Notes under the pieces: generated by a model
Told to the model about the DNA's origin: nothing
The model's database searches: none
Seen by the model: the letters and a program-made list of their open reading frames with translations, nothing else
Part shown: positions 43,088 through 51,086 of the stretch, one piece after another
Layout: each line of letters opens with the position of its first letter
Numbering within the stretch: the first letter of the stretch is position 1
NCBI GenBank assembly: GCA_022819985.1
Contig: JAJEGH010000036.1
Coordinates: 1 to 64,000, forward strand
DNA: 64,000 bases
Direction: 5' to 3'
Source: Alphaproteobacteria bacterium
GTDB taxonomy: Bacteria > Pseudomonadota > Alphaproteobacteria > Bin65
Made by a program: the position numbers and the translations under genes

Positions 43088-44434
43088 TCAGGTCAGCTGT
43101 TCGTCCGGTTTGGGCGCGGAGATCAGGTCGCAGCCGGTTTCGGTAATCACCACCTGCTCTTCCAGCTTGACGCCTTCCCGGCCGCCGACCCGGCCAGTGT
43201 AACTCTCGACGCAAAGCACCATGCCGGGCTCGAACACGCCGTCGAAGCCCGCGGCGTCGAAATCCTGCGGATAAGGGATGGCCGGCCACTCGTCGCACAG
43301 GCCGACGCCGTGGACCAGGACGCCGTAGCGCCGGGGCAGGCATTCCTCCGGCAACAGCCGCGCTTTCTCGACAAACTCGCGGAAGCCGAGGCCGGGCTTC
43401 AGCAGTTCCGTATTATACTGCACCTGCTCCTGCGCAATCGCATAGAGCGCGCGCTGCTCGTCGTCGCCCCGGTCGTCGCCGCACAGCCAGGTCCGGGAAA
43501 TGTCGGCGCAATAGCCGTAGGGGCCGACCAGATCGGTGTCGAAGCCGACGACATCGCCGGCCCGGATGGCGTAGCCGCTGCATTCCTGGAACCAAGGGTT
43601 GGTGCGCGGCCCGGCCGCCAGCAGGCAGGTCTCGACCCATTCCGAACCCCGGCTGACCGCGGCGTTCCAGAAGGCGCCCCAGAGTTCAAGCTCGGTCATG
43701 CCGGGCTTGAGCGCGGCGCGGGTATCGTCCAGCGCATCCAGGCAGGCGGTCATGGACCGGCGCATCGCCTTGATTTCCTCGGCGGATTTGATGCAGCGCG
43801 CCGTCTCGATGATCGGCTGGGCATCGACCACCTGGAGATTGTGGGATTGCAGGGCGACGATGCCGTCGGGCGCGCTGTGGTCGATCGCCAACCGGCGGTT
43901 GCCGCCGCCATGGCCATCGATCAGGTCGGCGATCTCGGCCGCCCATTTCCGGTAGACCTCAGGCAGACGGCTGCCGGCGTGGAAGAAATAGGGGCCGGTA
44001 GCCGGGCGGATTTCGTCGATCACGACCGAATGGGCGCTCAAATGCGTGCAATGGTGAAACTCGAACAGCACGACCGGCCCATCGGTCGCGACGAAGGCGT
44101 AGCGCGCCGCGTTATGCGCGATCCAGACCTGCATGTTGGTCGAATCGGTCAGGTAGCGTACGTTGAGCGGATCGAACAGCACCATCCCGGCGATATCCGC
44201 CTTGCGCATCTCGGCGCGCACCCGCTCGACCCGGTAGCGCTGCATGGCCGGCAGGTCGGGCGCCTCGAGTCCGCGCGCCGCCCAGCCGGCCTCGACCGCC
44301 TCGCCATAACCGATCAGATAGCGGTTCAGCCTGCCGGCTTCCTCCTGCTGACGGGCATCGCGCTCCGCGAGGGAAAGGGCGCCGCCGCCCGCCGGACCGG
44401 CGCCTGACGGCCGGGGATAGGGAGGTCTGGTCAT
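43088..44434 (-). CDS. M24 family protein closely resembling DMSP lyase DddP
   Basis: A 448-residue pita-bread-fold protein. It shares with DddP the segments LFDPLNVRYLTDSTNMQVW, ASGPRTNPWFQEC-type wording (AAGPRTNPWFQECSG), FDTDLVGPYGYCADISRTW, YGVLVHGVGLCDEWP and FEPGMVLCVES. The metal ligands are all present: two Asp in FDTD, Asp in CADIS, His in VHGVG, Glu in LCVES and Glu in KLEEQ. DddP splits dimethylsulfoniopropionate into dimethylsulfide and acrylate; related M24 proteins are peptidases or creatinases. The start at 44434 (MTRPPYP) follows GCGGAG. Hot-dog hydratases follow downstream, though with their own promoter. I am confident of the M24 family, less of the DMSP activity. Confidence 0.75.
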   Translation of the reverse strand: MTRPPYPRPSGAGPAGGGALSLAERDARQQEEAGRLNRYLIGYGEAVEAGWAARGLEAPDLPAMQRYRVERVRAEMRKADIAGMVLFDPLNVRYLTDSTNMQVWIAHNAARYAFVATDGPVVLFEFHHCTHLSAHSVVIDEIRPATGPYFFHAGSRLPEVYRKWAAEIADLIDGHGGGNRRLAIDHSAPDGIVALQSHNLQVVDAQPIIETARCIKSAEEIKAMRRSMTACLDALDDTRAALKPGMTELELWGAFWNAAVSRGSEWVETCLLAAGPRTNPWFQECSGYAIRAGDVVGFDTDLVGPYGYCADISRTWLCGDDRGDDEQRALYAIAQEQVQYNTELLKPGLGFREFVEKARLLPEECLPRRYGVLVHGVGLCDEWPAIPYPQDFDAAGFDGVFEPGMVLCVESYTGRVGGREGVKLEEQVVITETGCDLISAPKPDEQLT

Positions 44435-44534
44435 CGGCAAACTCCGCTGCAAGGGGCGCGGTTCATGTCATTAATTCCGTGCAACGGCAAGCGATTTCCG
44501 GCGCGCCGGGCGGGCGCTTCGAGCGACCGCCGAT

Positions 44535-44942
44535 TCAACCGGCGCCGGCGCTTCCGGTCTCCAGCTCCGGATTCTCCAAAACTGCATGGATAACGTCCAG
44601 TAATGCTTTGGCCCGGAACGGTTTTTCGAGAATACGATCCGCACCGAGCGTCTGCGCCCGGCGCAGGCCAGACAGAGAATCGAGCCGCTCGGCGCCACCG
44701 GAAATCACGACAATCCGCGGCCTCGGCACTTCCCCGGACAGCGCCCGGACGATGTCGATGCCGTCGGGCCCGGGCATAGACAGGTCGGTAATCACCAGGT
44801 CCGGCCGCACGGTCCGGAACATCGCCAGGCCGGCATCGCCCGACCCGGCGGAGGCAACCGTATAGCCATTGCTTTCCAAAAGCTCGCCAATCGCCGCCCG
44901 CAGCAGTTCGTCATCGTCGATGAGCAGGATGCGGCGTGCCAT
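44535..44942 (-). CDS. Single-domain response regulator (CheY-like receiver)
   Basis: A 135-residue receiver protein. The acidic pocket is D9/D10/D11 in LLIDDDELL, the phosphorylated Asp is in VITDLSMPGPDG (about residue 53), and the conserved Lys is in ILEKPFRAKAL near 108. There is no output domain: the sequence ends 20 residues after the fold. No histidine kinase is nearby, so it is an orphan receiver that would act by protein contact. It lies between the M24 gene and the molybdopterin hydroxylase gene, on the same strand. Confidence 0.9.
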   Translation of the reverse strand: MARRILLIDDDELLRAAIGELLESNGYTVASAGSGDAGLAMFRTVRPDLVITDLSMPGPDGIDIVRALSGEVPRPRIVVISGGAERLDSLSGLRRAQTLGADRILEKPFRAKALLDVIHAVLENPELETGSAGAG

Positions 44943-45088
44943 GATGCGTTCCCGGATTGCGGCCTGCGGTTATCGCCCGAACCGCACGGTCCGGACATAA
45001 ACATCCCGTCACAATCGGGTGACGCACCCCGACCGTTCCAACTGCCCCGATTGCCCGGCCTGCCGCTGGCCGCGGCGGCGGACCCGCC

Positions 45089-47431
45089 CTATTCCGCCTT
45101 GCCGTTCAGCAGGCGCCAGATGCGGTGCGGCGTCGCCGGCATATCGAACCCATCCACGCCGCACCGGTGCAGCGCATCGGCGACGGCGTTGGCAACCGCC
45201 GGCAGCGCGCCGGTCGTGCCGGCCTCGCCGCAGCCCTTGACGCCGAGCGGGTTGGTCTCCGTCGGCACGGGATGATCGCCGACGATGGTCCGCGCCAGGT
45301 CCGGCAGGTCCGCAGCCCGCGGAATGCAATAGTCCATCAACGAACCGTTCAGACACTGGCCGTCGCCGTCCAGCGCGACCTCTTCCATCAGGGCCTGGCC
45401 CAGTCCCTGGGTGACGCCGCCGTGAATCTGCGCCTCGACCAGCATGGGATTGACGATCGTGCCGAAATCGCTGATCGCGATATAGCGGTCGACCGCGATC
45501 GCGCCGGTCTCCGGGTCCAGTTCGATTTCGCAGACATGGCAGCCGTTCGGAAAGGCCGAGGGCGGCGTCTCGACGACCAGCGCGACATCCAGGCTGTCGA
45601 GGCCGTCTCCGGGTAGCGGATCGGCCTTCATGCGCGCCGCGAGATCGTGCAGCGCGATGGCGCGGTCGGTCCCGGCGACGCGGAACCGGCCGCCGCCAAA
45701 CTCGATATCGGCTTCCGCCGCCTCCAGATAATGCGCGGCCGCCGCCCGACCCTTTTCGATCACCGCCTCGACCGCCTCGACCGCCGCCTTGCCGCTCGCC
45801 ATGAGCGAGCGGGAGCCGCCGGTGCCGCCGCCGTGGAGCAGCGCGTCGCTGTCGCCCTGGAGCAGCCCGATCCGGTCGTAGGACACGCCGAGGGCGGGTC
45901 CGAGTATCTGGGCATAGGCGCCCTCGTGGCCCTGGCCGTAATCTTTTGTGCCGGTAAGGAAGGCGATCCGGCCGTCCGCCTCGAACCGGAGGCCGCCCAT
46001 CTCCTTGCCGGGCGGGGCGGTCGCCTCGAGATAGCTGGCGACGCCGCAGCCGCGGACAAGGCCGCGCGCCCGGCTGTCGGCCCGGCGCGCCGCGAGGCCG
46101 GCCGCGTCGGCAGCGTCCAGCGCCTTGTCGAGTACCGCTTCGAATTCGCCCTCGCGATAGACTTGGCCGGAAACCGCCGTGTAGGGCAACTCGTCGGAAC
46201 GCAACAGGTTCATCCGGCGGAATTCCGCCGGATCCCTACCGGTCTCCCGGGCGGCCCGGTCCACCAGCCGGTCGGTGAACAGATTGCCGTCCGGCCGCCC
46301 GGCGCCGCGATAGGCGGCGACCGGATTCTGGTTCGTCAATACGCAGCGCATGTTCACGAAAGCCGCCGGAATGCGGTAGAGCGAGGCACCGTTCTTGAGA
46401 ATGTTGGTCGTGCCCGGCAGCGGCCCGACGCCGGTGACGAAGGCGCCCATATTGGCGACGCCGACCAGGCGCATGGCGAGGATCCGGCCGTCGGCGTCGA
46501 GCGCCAGTTCGCCGTCGGCATGGATATCCCGACCCGCCGCGTCGCCGAGAAAACTGTCGGAGCGGTCGTCGCGCCAGCGCACCGGCCGGCCGGTCAGCCG
46601 GGCCGCGACCAGGCACAGCACATGTTCCGGATAGGCGCCGCCCTTCATGCCGAAGGAACCGCCGACATCCTCCATAAGAACGCGCACGTCTCCGGCCGTG
46701 CCGCCGACCAGTTCGGCGAGGCTGCGCGACAGCCCGAAGGCGCCCTGCCCGCCGGTATGCAGCGTGTAGCGGCCGGTTTCCGGGTCCCACAGGCCGGTGC
46801 CGCCGCGCGGCTCCATCGGGGCCGCCGCGACACGCTGGCTGGCGATGCGCATCCGCGTCACATGGGCCGCACCGGCGAAGGCGGCGGCCGTCGCCGCTTC
46901 GTCGCCGCCGATCCAGTCAAGCGCGACATTGCCGGGCACGCTGTCATGGATGAGCGGCGCGCCGGCTTCCGGCGCCTGCCACGGATCTAGGAGGACGGGC
47001 AGCGGTTCGATTTCCAGCGCAACGGCCTCGGCGGCGTCGCGCGCCGCATCGAGCGTGTCCGCGACGACGAAGGCGGCGGGCTCGCCGGCGTAGCGGACCC
47101 GGCCTCGCGCCAGGGCATGCCGCTCCGGCGTCAGGATCGCCGCGCCGCCGCGCCCCTTGATCGGCAGCTTGCAGGGAAAGGGCCGGCAGCCGAAATCGAT
47201 CAGGTCCTGCGCGCGCAGGACGAGGCGCACGCCGGGCATGGCCGCTGCGGCCGAGACATCGAGGGTGCGGATATCGCCGTGGGCCTCCGGCGAACGCAAG
47301 ACGCAGCCGGCGAGCGCGCCCTCGATCCGCACGTCGTCGGCGTAGCGCCCGCCGCCGGTCAGCAGCCGGCGATCTTCCTTGCGCGGCGCCCGGTCGCCGA
47401 TGCCGTAATGCCGCTCCCCGCTGCCGTCCAT
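45089..47431 (-). CDS. Xanthine dehydrogenase family molybdopterin-binding (large) subunit
   Basis: A 780-residue large subunit of a molybdenum hydroxylase. The N-terminal hammerhead domain starts with RKEDRRLLTGGGRYADDVR; the molybdopterin domains contain GGSFGMKGGAYPE, AYRGAGRPDGNLFTDRLVD and, near the C-terminus, GVKGCGEAGTTGALPA with the catalytic Glu. This AYRGAGRPD form is usual for CoxL-like and N-heterocycle hydroxylases. No Fe-S or FAD subunit gene adjoins it, so it must borrow them, perhaps from the set at 57916-61532. It lies downstream of the enamidase-like gene on the same strand, after a repeat-containing gap. Confidence 0.88.
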   Translation of the reverse strand: MDGSGERHYGIGDRAPRKEDRRLLTGGGRYADDVRIEGALAGCVLRSPEAHGDIRTLDVSAAAAMPGVRLVLRAQDLIDFGCRPFPCKLPIKGRGGAAILTPERHALARGRVRYAGEPAAFVVADTLDAARDAAEAVALEIEPLPVLLDPWQAPEAGAPLIHDSVPGNVALDWIGGDEAATAAAFAGAAHVTRMRIASQRVAAAPMEPRGGTGLWDPETGRYTLHTGGQGAFGLSRSLAELVGGTAGDVRVLMEDVGGSFGMKGGAYPEHVLCLVAARLTGRPVRWRDDRSDSFLGDAAGRDIHADGELALDADGRILAMRLVGVANMGAFVTGVGPLPGTTNILKNGASLYRIPAAFVNMRCVLTNQNPVAAYRGAGRPDGNLFTDRLVDRAARETGRDPAEFRRMNLLRSDELPYTAVSGQVYREGEFEAVLDKALDAADAAGLAARRADSRARGLVRGCGVASYLEATAPPGKEMGGLRFEADGRIAFLTGTKDYGQGHEGAYAQILGPALGVSYDRIGLLQGDSDALLHGGGTGGSRSLMASGKAAVEAVEAVIEKGRAAAAHYLEAAEADIEFGGGRFRVAGTDRAIALHDLAARMKADPLPGDGLDSLDVALVVETPPSAFPNGCHVCEIELDPETGAIAVDRYIAISDFGTIVNPMLVEAQIHGGVTQGLGQALMEEVALDGDGQCLNGSLMDYCIPRAADLPDLARTIVGDHPVPTETNPLGVKGCGEAGTTGALPAVANAVADALHRCGVDGFDMPATPHRIWRLLNGKAE

Positions 47432-47744
47432 GATCCCCGTTCCTCCCCGACAGACGAGCGGCGCCCGCCCGAGCGCCGCTGCGCCGGGAACATAGCGGTC
47501 CGGCGCCGACGGGGCGAGTCATGGCCGCTGCGCTGTTTCGGTATGGCGGCAGCGACGCTCGGCGTACAGGTTCGCAACAATCGAATCCATCTGTCGCCCC
47601 GGATGGAGCGAAGCGGAAATCCGGGATCCAGAGACATCGGCATAAACTTACGGGTCGGCCTTGGACGCCGGATCAAGTCCGCCGCGGCACAATGTTGAAA
47701 TGGTATGTGCCGCCGGGTGAACGCGATCTGCGCCCGGCCCGGCC
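47432..47744. other. Intergenic gap with a dispersed-repeat fragment
   Basis: About 310 bases with no gene. The stretch 47595-47690 (CCCCGGATGGAGCGAAGCGG, then AATCCGGGATCCAG and GGACGCCGGATCAAGTCC) has the look of a common alphaproteobacterial intergenic repeat of the CCCGGATCAAGTCCGGG type. It separates the molybdopterin subunit gene from the enamidase-like gene, so the latter two may not share a transcript. Confidence 0.55.
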
Positions 47745-48938
47745 CTACCCCACCACCTCTGGCAGTGTGGTCGCCGGCGGAGTGTTGCGCGAGCGGCCGC
47801 AGCGCACGGCGCCGTCGACGATGACCATGCCGACGCCCGGCACGTCGCCCATGCGGACCGATTCGAGGATCGTGCTCCCTGCCGTGTGCTGGGCCTTGTC
47901 CATGATGACGAAGTCGGCGGCGCGGCCCTCCTCGATCAGGCCGACGTCGAGATCGCGCATGCGCGCCGTGTTGCCGGTGGCAAAGCAGAACACGATCTCC
48001 GCCGGCACCTCGCCGATGCTGGACAGCATGGCGATCAGGCGCAGGATGCCCAACGGCTGCACGCCGGAGCCCGCCGGCGAATCGGTGCCGAGGATAATGC
48101 GCTCCGGCTGGCCCAGCTCCATGGTCGTGCGCATGGCGTAGAGCGCGGCGAGTTCGTTGCCGTTGTGGACGATTTCGACGGCGCGGCTGCACTGCTCGCA
48201 CAGGCAGCGAATCTGGTCGAGCGGCAGCGCCGTATGGCCGCCGTTGATATGGCCAATCACGTCGGCGTCGGCCTCGAGCACGACATCCTTGTCGATCAGG
48301 CCGGAGCCGGGGATCGACGGACCGCCGGTGTGGATCGTGCTCTGGATGCCGTATTTGCGCGCCCAGGCGACCATCTGTTTGGCTTCCTCGCCCTGCTTGA
48401 CGCCGCCCAGGCCGACCTCGCCGAGCAGTTTGACGCCGTGGCGCGCCATTTCGGCGAAATCCTCTTCCTCCATGCCTTTCTCGATCACCGGCGCGCCGGC
48501 ATGGACCTTCATGCCGGCCGGGCGCATGGCGTCGAAGGCGCGTTGCGCGGTCACCGCCAGCGCCTTGAGGCCGACGATATCCTTGGGCCGGCCGGGCAGA
48601 TGGACTTCGCCGGCCGAGATCATCGTGGTGACGCCGCCGTTCAGGAAGCTGTCGATCCAGTTGAACTGGTTCTGGCGCGGCGTCCAGTCGCCGAACACCG
48701 GGTGGACATGGCTGTCGATCAGGCCGGGCGCCAGCGTTGTGCCTTTCGCGTCGATCACGGTATCCGCCCCGGCGGTGTTGAGATCGGCCTCCTTGCCGAA
48801 ACCGTCGATCCGGCCGTCCACGGCCACGATGCAGTCGGCATCCAGGATCGGCCGGGCCAGATCGCCGGACAGCATCAGGCCTACATTGCGGACGACCGTC
48901 TTGCCCTTCGGCGGCGCGGTGGAAACGGTAAGGCTCAT
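47745..48938 (-). CDS. Enamidase-like amidohydrolase
   Basis: A 397-residue metal-dependent amidohydrolase. It resembles the enamidase of Eubacterium barkeri nicotinate fermentation along its whole length: NVGLMLSGDLARPILDADCI, GGVTTMISAGEVHLPGRPKD, ARPAG-type (MRPAGMKVHAGAPVIEKGMEEEDF), GEVGLGG, IHTGGPSIPGS, HINGG and GTDSPAGSGVQPLGILR, with the closing SRNTPPA. Metal ligands include H77/H79 in DSHVHP, a Glu in GEVGLG, His in IHTGG and in HINGG, and Asp in GTDSP. Enamidase opens 1,4,5,6-tetrahydro-6-oxonicotinate to 2-formylglutarate and ammonia. It is 29 bp downstream of a DUF1185 gene and the ABC transporter. Confidence 0.85.
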   Translation of the reverse strand: MSLTVSTAPPKGKTVVRNVGLMLSGDLARPILDADCIVAVDGRIDGFGKEADLNTAGADTVIDAKGTTLAPGLIDSHVHPVFGDWTPRQNQFNWIDSFLNGGVTTMISAGEVHLPGRPKDIVGLKALAVTAQRAFDAMRPAGMKVHAGAPVIEKGMEEEDFAEMARHGVKLLGEVGLGGVKQGEEAKQMVAWARKYGIQSTIHTGGPSIPGSGLIDKDVVLEADADVIGHINGGHTALPLDQIRCLCEQCSRAVEIVHNGNELAALYAMRTTMELGQPERIILGTDSPAGSGVQPLGILRLIAMLSSIGEVPAEIVFCFATGNTARMRDLDVGLIEEGRAADFVIMDKAQHTAGSTILESVRMGDVPGVGMVIVDGAVRCGRSRNTPPATTLPEVVG

Positions 48939-48967
48939 TGCGTTTCTCCCAGTCCCGATAATGCGTC

Positions 48968-49552
48968 CTAACGCAGCCCGTCCTTGCCTTCGGCCTGGTC
49001 GACGGTCAGGCCGCCGACGCGGGGCAGCGGACGGCCGCTGTCGGTGACCGCGACGGCGACCAGGATTTCGTCGGCGGCCGGCGCATCGGGAATCCGCACC
49101 TCGATGCCGTCGAAATGGCTGCGGACATAGGCGGCGTCCTTGTGGCCGAGCGGCACGTCGAGCGGCGTGCCCGGCCCGCCGCGCTTCTTGGACGACGGCA
49201 CCAGCGCGGCGCCTTTCCCGACTGCCTTGCGCAGCGGCGCGCCGAGCCTCGGATGCAGGATGGCGGCGGCATGCTCCAGCTCGCCGCGCTCGCCCACCAC
49301 GGCCGCCTTGCCGTAGCTCTCGGCGGCCGAAGGCTCGATGCCCAGGACAGCGACCGCCTTGTCGCCAAGATAGCCGCCCAGCTCCGCGCCGATTTCCATC
49401 AACGGTTCGAGGTCTTCGACATACTCGCCGGCAAACGGGTTGGCGATCACGGCGATAGCGACGGCGCGGCGGGTCGGCGGGTCGATCGCCCGGCCCATCT
49501 CCTTGCGGGTGTCCTCGACCAGCACCATGGTCTTGCGGATATCGGCTTTCAC
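48968..49552 (-). CDS. DUF1185 ("amino acid synthesis") family protein
   Basis: A 194-residue protein of PF06684. Landmarks are KTMVLVEDTRKEMGRAIDPPTRRAVAIAVIANPFAG (about 7-42), LGDKAVAVLGIEPSAAESYGKAAVVGERGELEHAAAILHPRLG, and SSKKRGGPGTPLDVPLGHKDAAYVRSHFD. Its biochemical role is not established in what I know. The start is the GTG at 49552, because GGGGAGGAG lies just before it; an in-frame GTG overlapping livF at 49585 is the alternative. Members recur in catabolic clusters with ABC importers and ring-opening enzymes, and here it lies between livF and the enamidase-like gene. Confidence 0.85.
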   Translation of the reverse strand: MKADIRKTMVLVEDTRKEMGRAIDPPTRRAVAIAVIANPFAGEYVEDLEPLMEIGAELGGYLGDKAVAVLGIEPSAAESYGKAAVVGERGELEHAAAILHPRLGAPLRKAVGKGAALVPSSKKRGGPGTPLDVPLGHKDAAYVRSHFDGIEVRIPDAPAADEILVAVAVTDSGRPLPRVGGLTVDQAEGKDGLR

Positions 49553-49581
49553 GGCGGCTTCTCCTCCCCGTCCGGAACGGG

Positions 49582-50307
49582 TCACACGGTCAGATAGGTG
49601 TTGCGTACTTCCGCATCGTCGGCAAGCGCATCCATCGTGCCCTCGTAGCGGATGCGCCCCTTCTCGACGATGTAGGCGCGGTCGCTCACGGCGGTCGCGA
49701 AATGCAGATTCTGCTCCGACAACAGGATCGACAGGCCCTCGGCCTTGAGCGCCTGGATGGTTGCGGCCATCTGGTCGACAATCACCGGCGCGAGGCCCTC
49801 GGACGGTTCGTCCAGCAACAGAACCCTAGGGTTGCCCATCAGGGTGCGCGCCACGGTCAGCATCTGCTGCTCGCCGCCGCTCATCCGCCCGGCCTGGCGG
49901 GTGCGCATCTCGGCCAAGTTGGGGAACATCCCGAACAGGCGCTCCGGCGTCCAGACCGGCGCGTCGGGCCGTTCCGGCTGGCGGCCGACTTCGAGATTCT
50001 CCATCACCGTGAGGTCGCCGAATATCCGCCGGTCCTCGGGCACATAACCCATGCCGGCCCGGGCGATAACGTGGGGTTCGCGGCCCGTGATATCGGCGCC
50101 TTCGAGATGCACGGTGCCCGCCCGCATCCGGACCAGGCCCATTACGGATTTCATGGTCGTCGTCTTGCCCGCGCCGTTGCGGCCGAGCAGCACGACGACC
50201 TCGCCGTCGTTCAGGACGAAGGACAGGTCGACCAGGATATGCGCCCCGCCGTAATAGGTGTGCAGATCGCGCGCTTCGAGGACCGGCCGGGGCGCGGAAG
50301 CCGTCAT
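49582..50307 (-). CDS. livF: Branched-chain-type ABC transporter ATP-binding protein LivF
   Basis: A 241-residue ATPase. Walker A is GRNGAGKTTTMKSVMG, the ABC signature MSGGEQQMLTVARTL, and Walker B VLLLDEPSEGLAP; GYVPEDRRIFGDLTVMENLEVG is a LivF-type Q-loop region. The start at 50307 overlaps the livG stop by 4 bp (ATGA). Acts with livG, livHM and livK at the inner membrane. Confidence 0.93.
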   Translation of the reverse strand: MTASAPRPVLEARDLHTYYGGAHILVDLSFVLNDGEVVVLLGRNGAGKTTTMKSVMGLVRMRAGTVHLEGADITGREPHVIARAGMGYVPEDRRIFGDLTVMENLEVGRQPERPDAPVWTPERLFGMFPNLAEMRTRQAGRMSGGEQQMLTVARTLMGNPRVLLLDEPSEGLAPVIVDQMAATIQALKAEGLSILLSEQNLHFATAVSDRAYIVEKGRIRYEGTMDALADDAEVRNTYLTV

Positions 50308-51086
50308 GGCGCGTCCGCCTCGCCCGTTTCGCCTGTCTTGACCGAACTGCCGAGATAGATTTCGCGCACCTGTTCGTTGGCGCGCACCGCCTCCGGCGCG
50401 CCCTCGGCGATCAGTTCGCCCCGGTTCAGCACCATGATCCGGTGGGCGTGGGCGAACACGACATCCATATCGTGTTCGGTGAACAGCACGCCGATATTGC
50501 GCTCGACGACGATCTCGTCGGCCAGGCGCATCAGTTCGATCCGTTCGCGCGGCGCCATGCCGGCGGTCGGCTCGTCCATCAGCAGCAGGTCCGGATCGTT
50601 GGCCAGCGCGATCGCCAGCTCGACGCGCTTGAGGTCGCCGTAAGCGAGGACCGAACAGGCGCGGTCGCCCTGCTCCGCCATGCCGACGCGATCGAGCAGC
50701 GCATCGGCCTGTCCGCTGTCGGTCTCCGCGGCCGGCCGCCACAGTTTCCGGCTGGCATGGCGATGGCTGATCAGGGCCATCTGGACGTTCTCGCGCACCG
50801 TCATGGAAGAGAAGGTCGCCGTGATCTGGAAAGTGCGGCCGACACCGAGCCGCCAGATGCGGTGCGGCGGCAGGCCGGCGATGTCGCGCCCCTTCAGCCG
50901 GACGGCGCCCGCATCGGGCCGTATCTGGCCCATCAGCATGTTGAAACAGGTTGTCTTGCCCGCACCGTTCGGGCCGATCATGGCCAACAACTCGCCCGGG
51001 CGGACCGAGAAAGAGACATTCTGCACGGCGCGCACGCCGCCGAACGCCTTGGACAGGTCAACGACCTCGAGAACGGCGGGCGTCAT
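50304..51086 (-). CDS. livG: Branched-chain-type ABC transporter ATP-binding protein LivG
   Basis: A 260-residue ATPase. Walker A is GPNGAGKTTCFNMLMG, followed by a LivG-typical RTFQITATFSSMTVRENVQ; Walker B is LLLMDEPTAGMAP and the H-loop TEHDMDVVFAHAHRIMVL. The signature is degenerate (SVLAYGDLKRVELAIALA in place of LSYGQQR), as is common in LivG. It overlaps livHM upstream and livF downstream by 4 bp each. Confidence 0.93.
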   Translation of the reverse strand: MTPAVLEVVDLSKAFGGVRAVQNVSFSVRPGELLAMIGPNGAGKTTCFNMLMGQIRPDAGAVRLKGRDIAGLPPHRIWRLGVGRTFQITATFSSMTVRENVQMALISHRHASRKLWRPAAETDSGQADALLDRVGMAEQGDRACSVLAYGDLKRVELAIALANDPDLLLMDEPTAGMAPRERIELMRLADEIVVERNIGVLFTEHDMDVVFAHAHRIMVLNRGELIAEGAPEAVRANEQVREIYLGSSVKTGETGEADAP

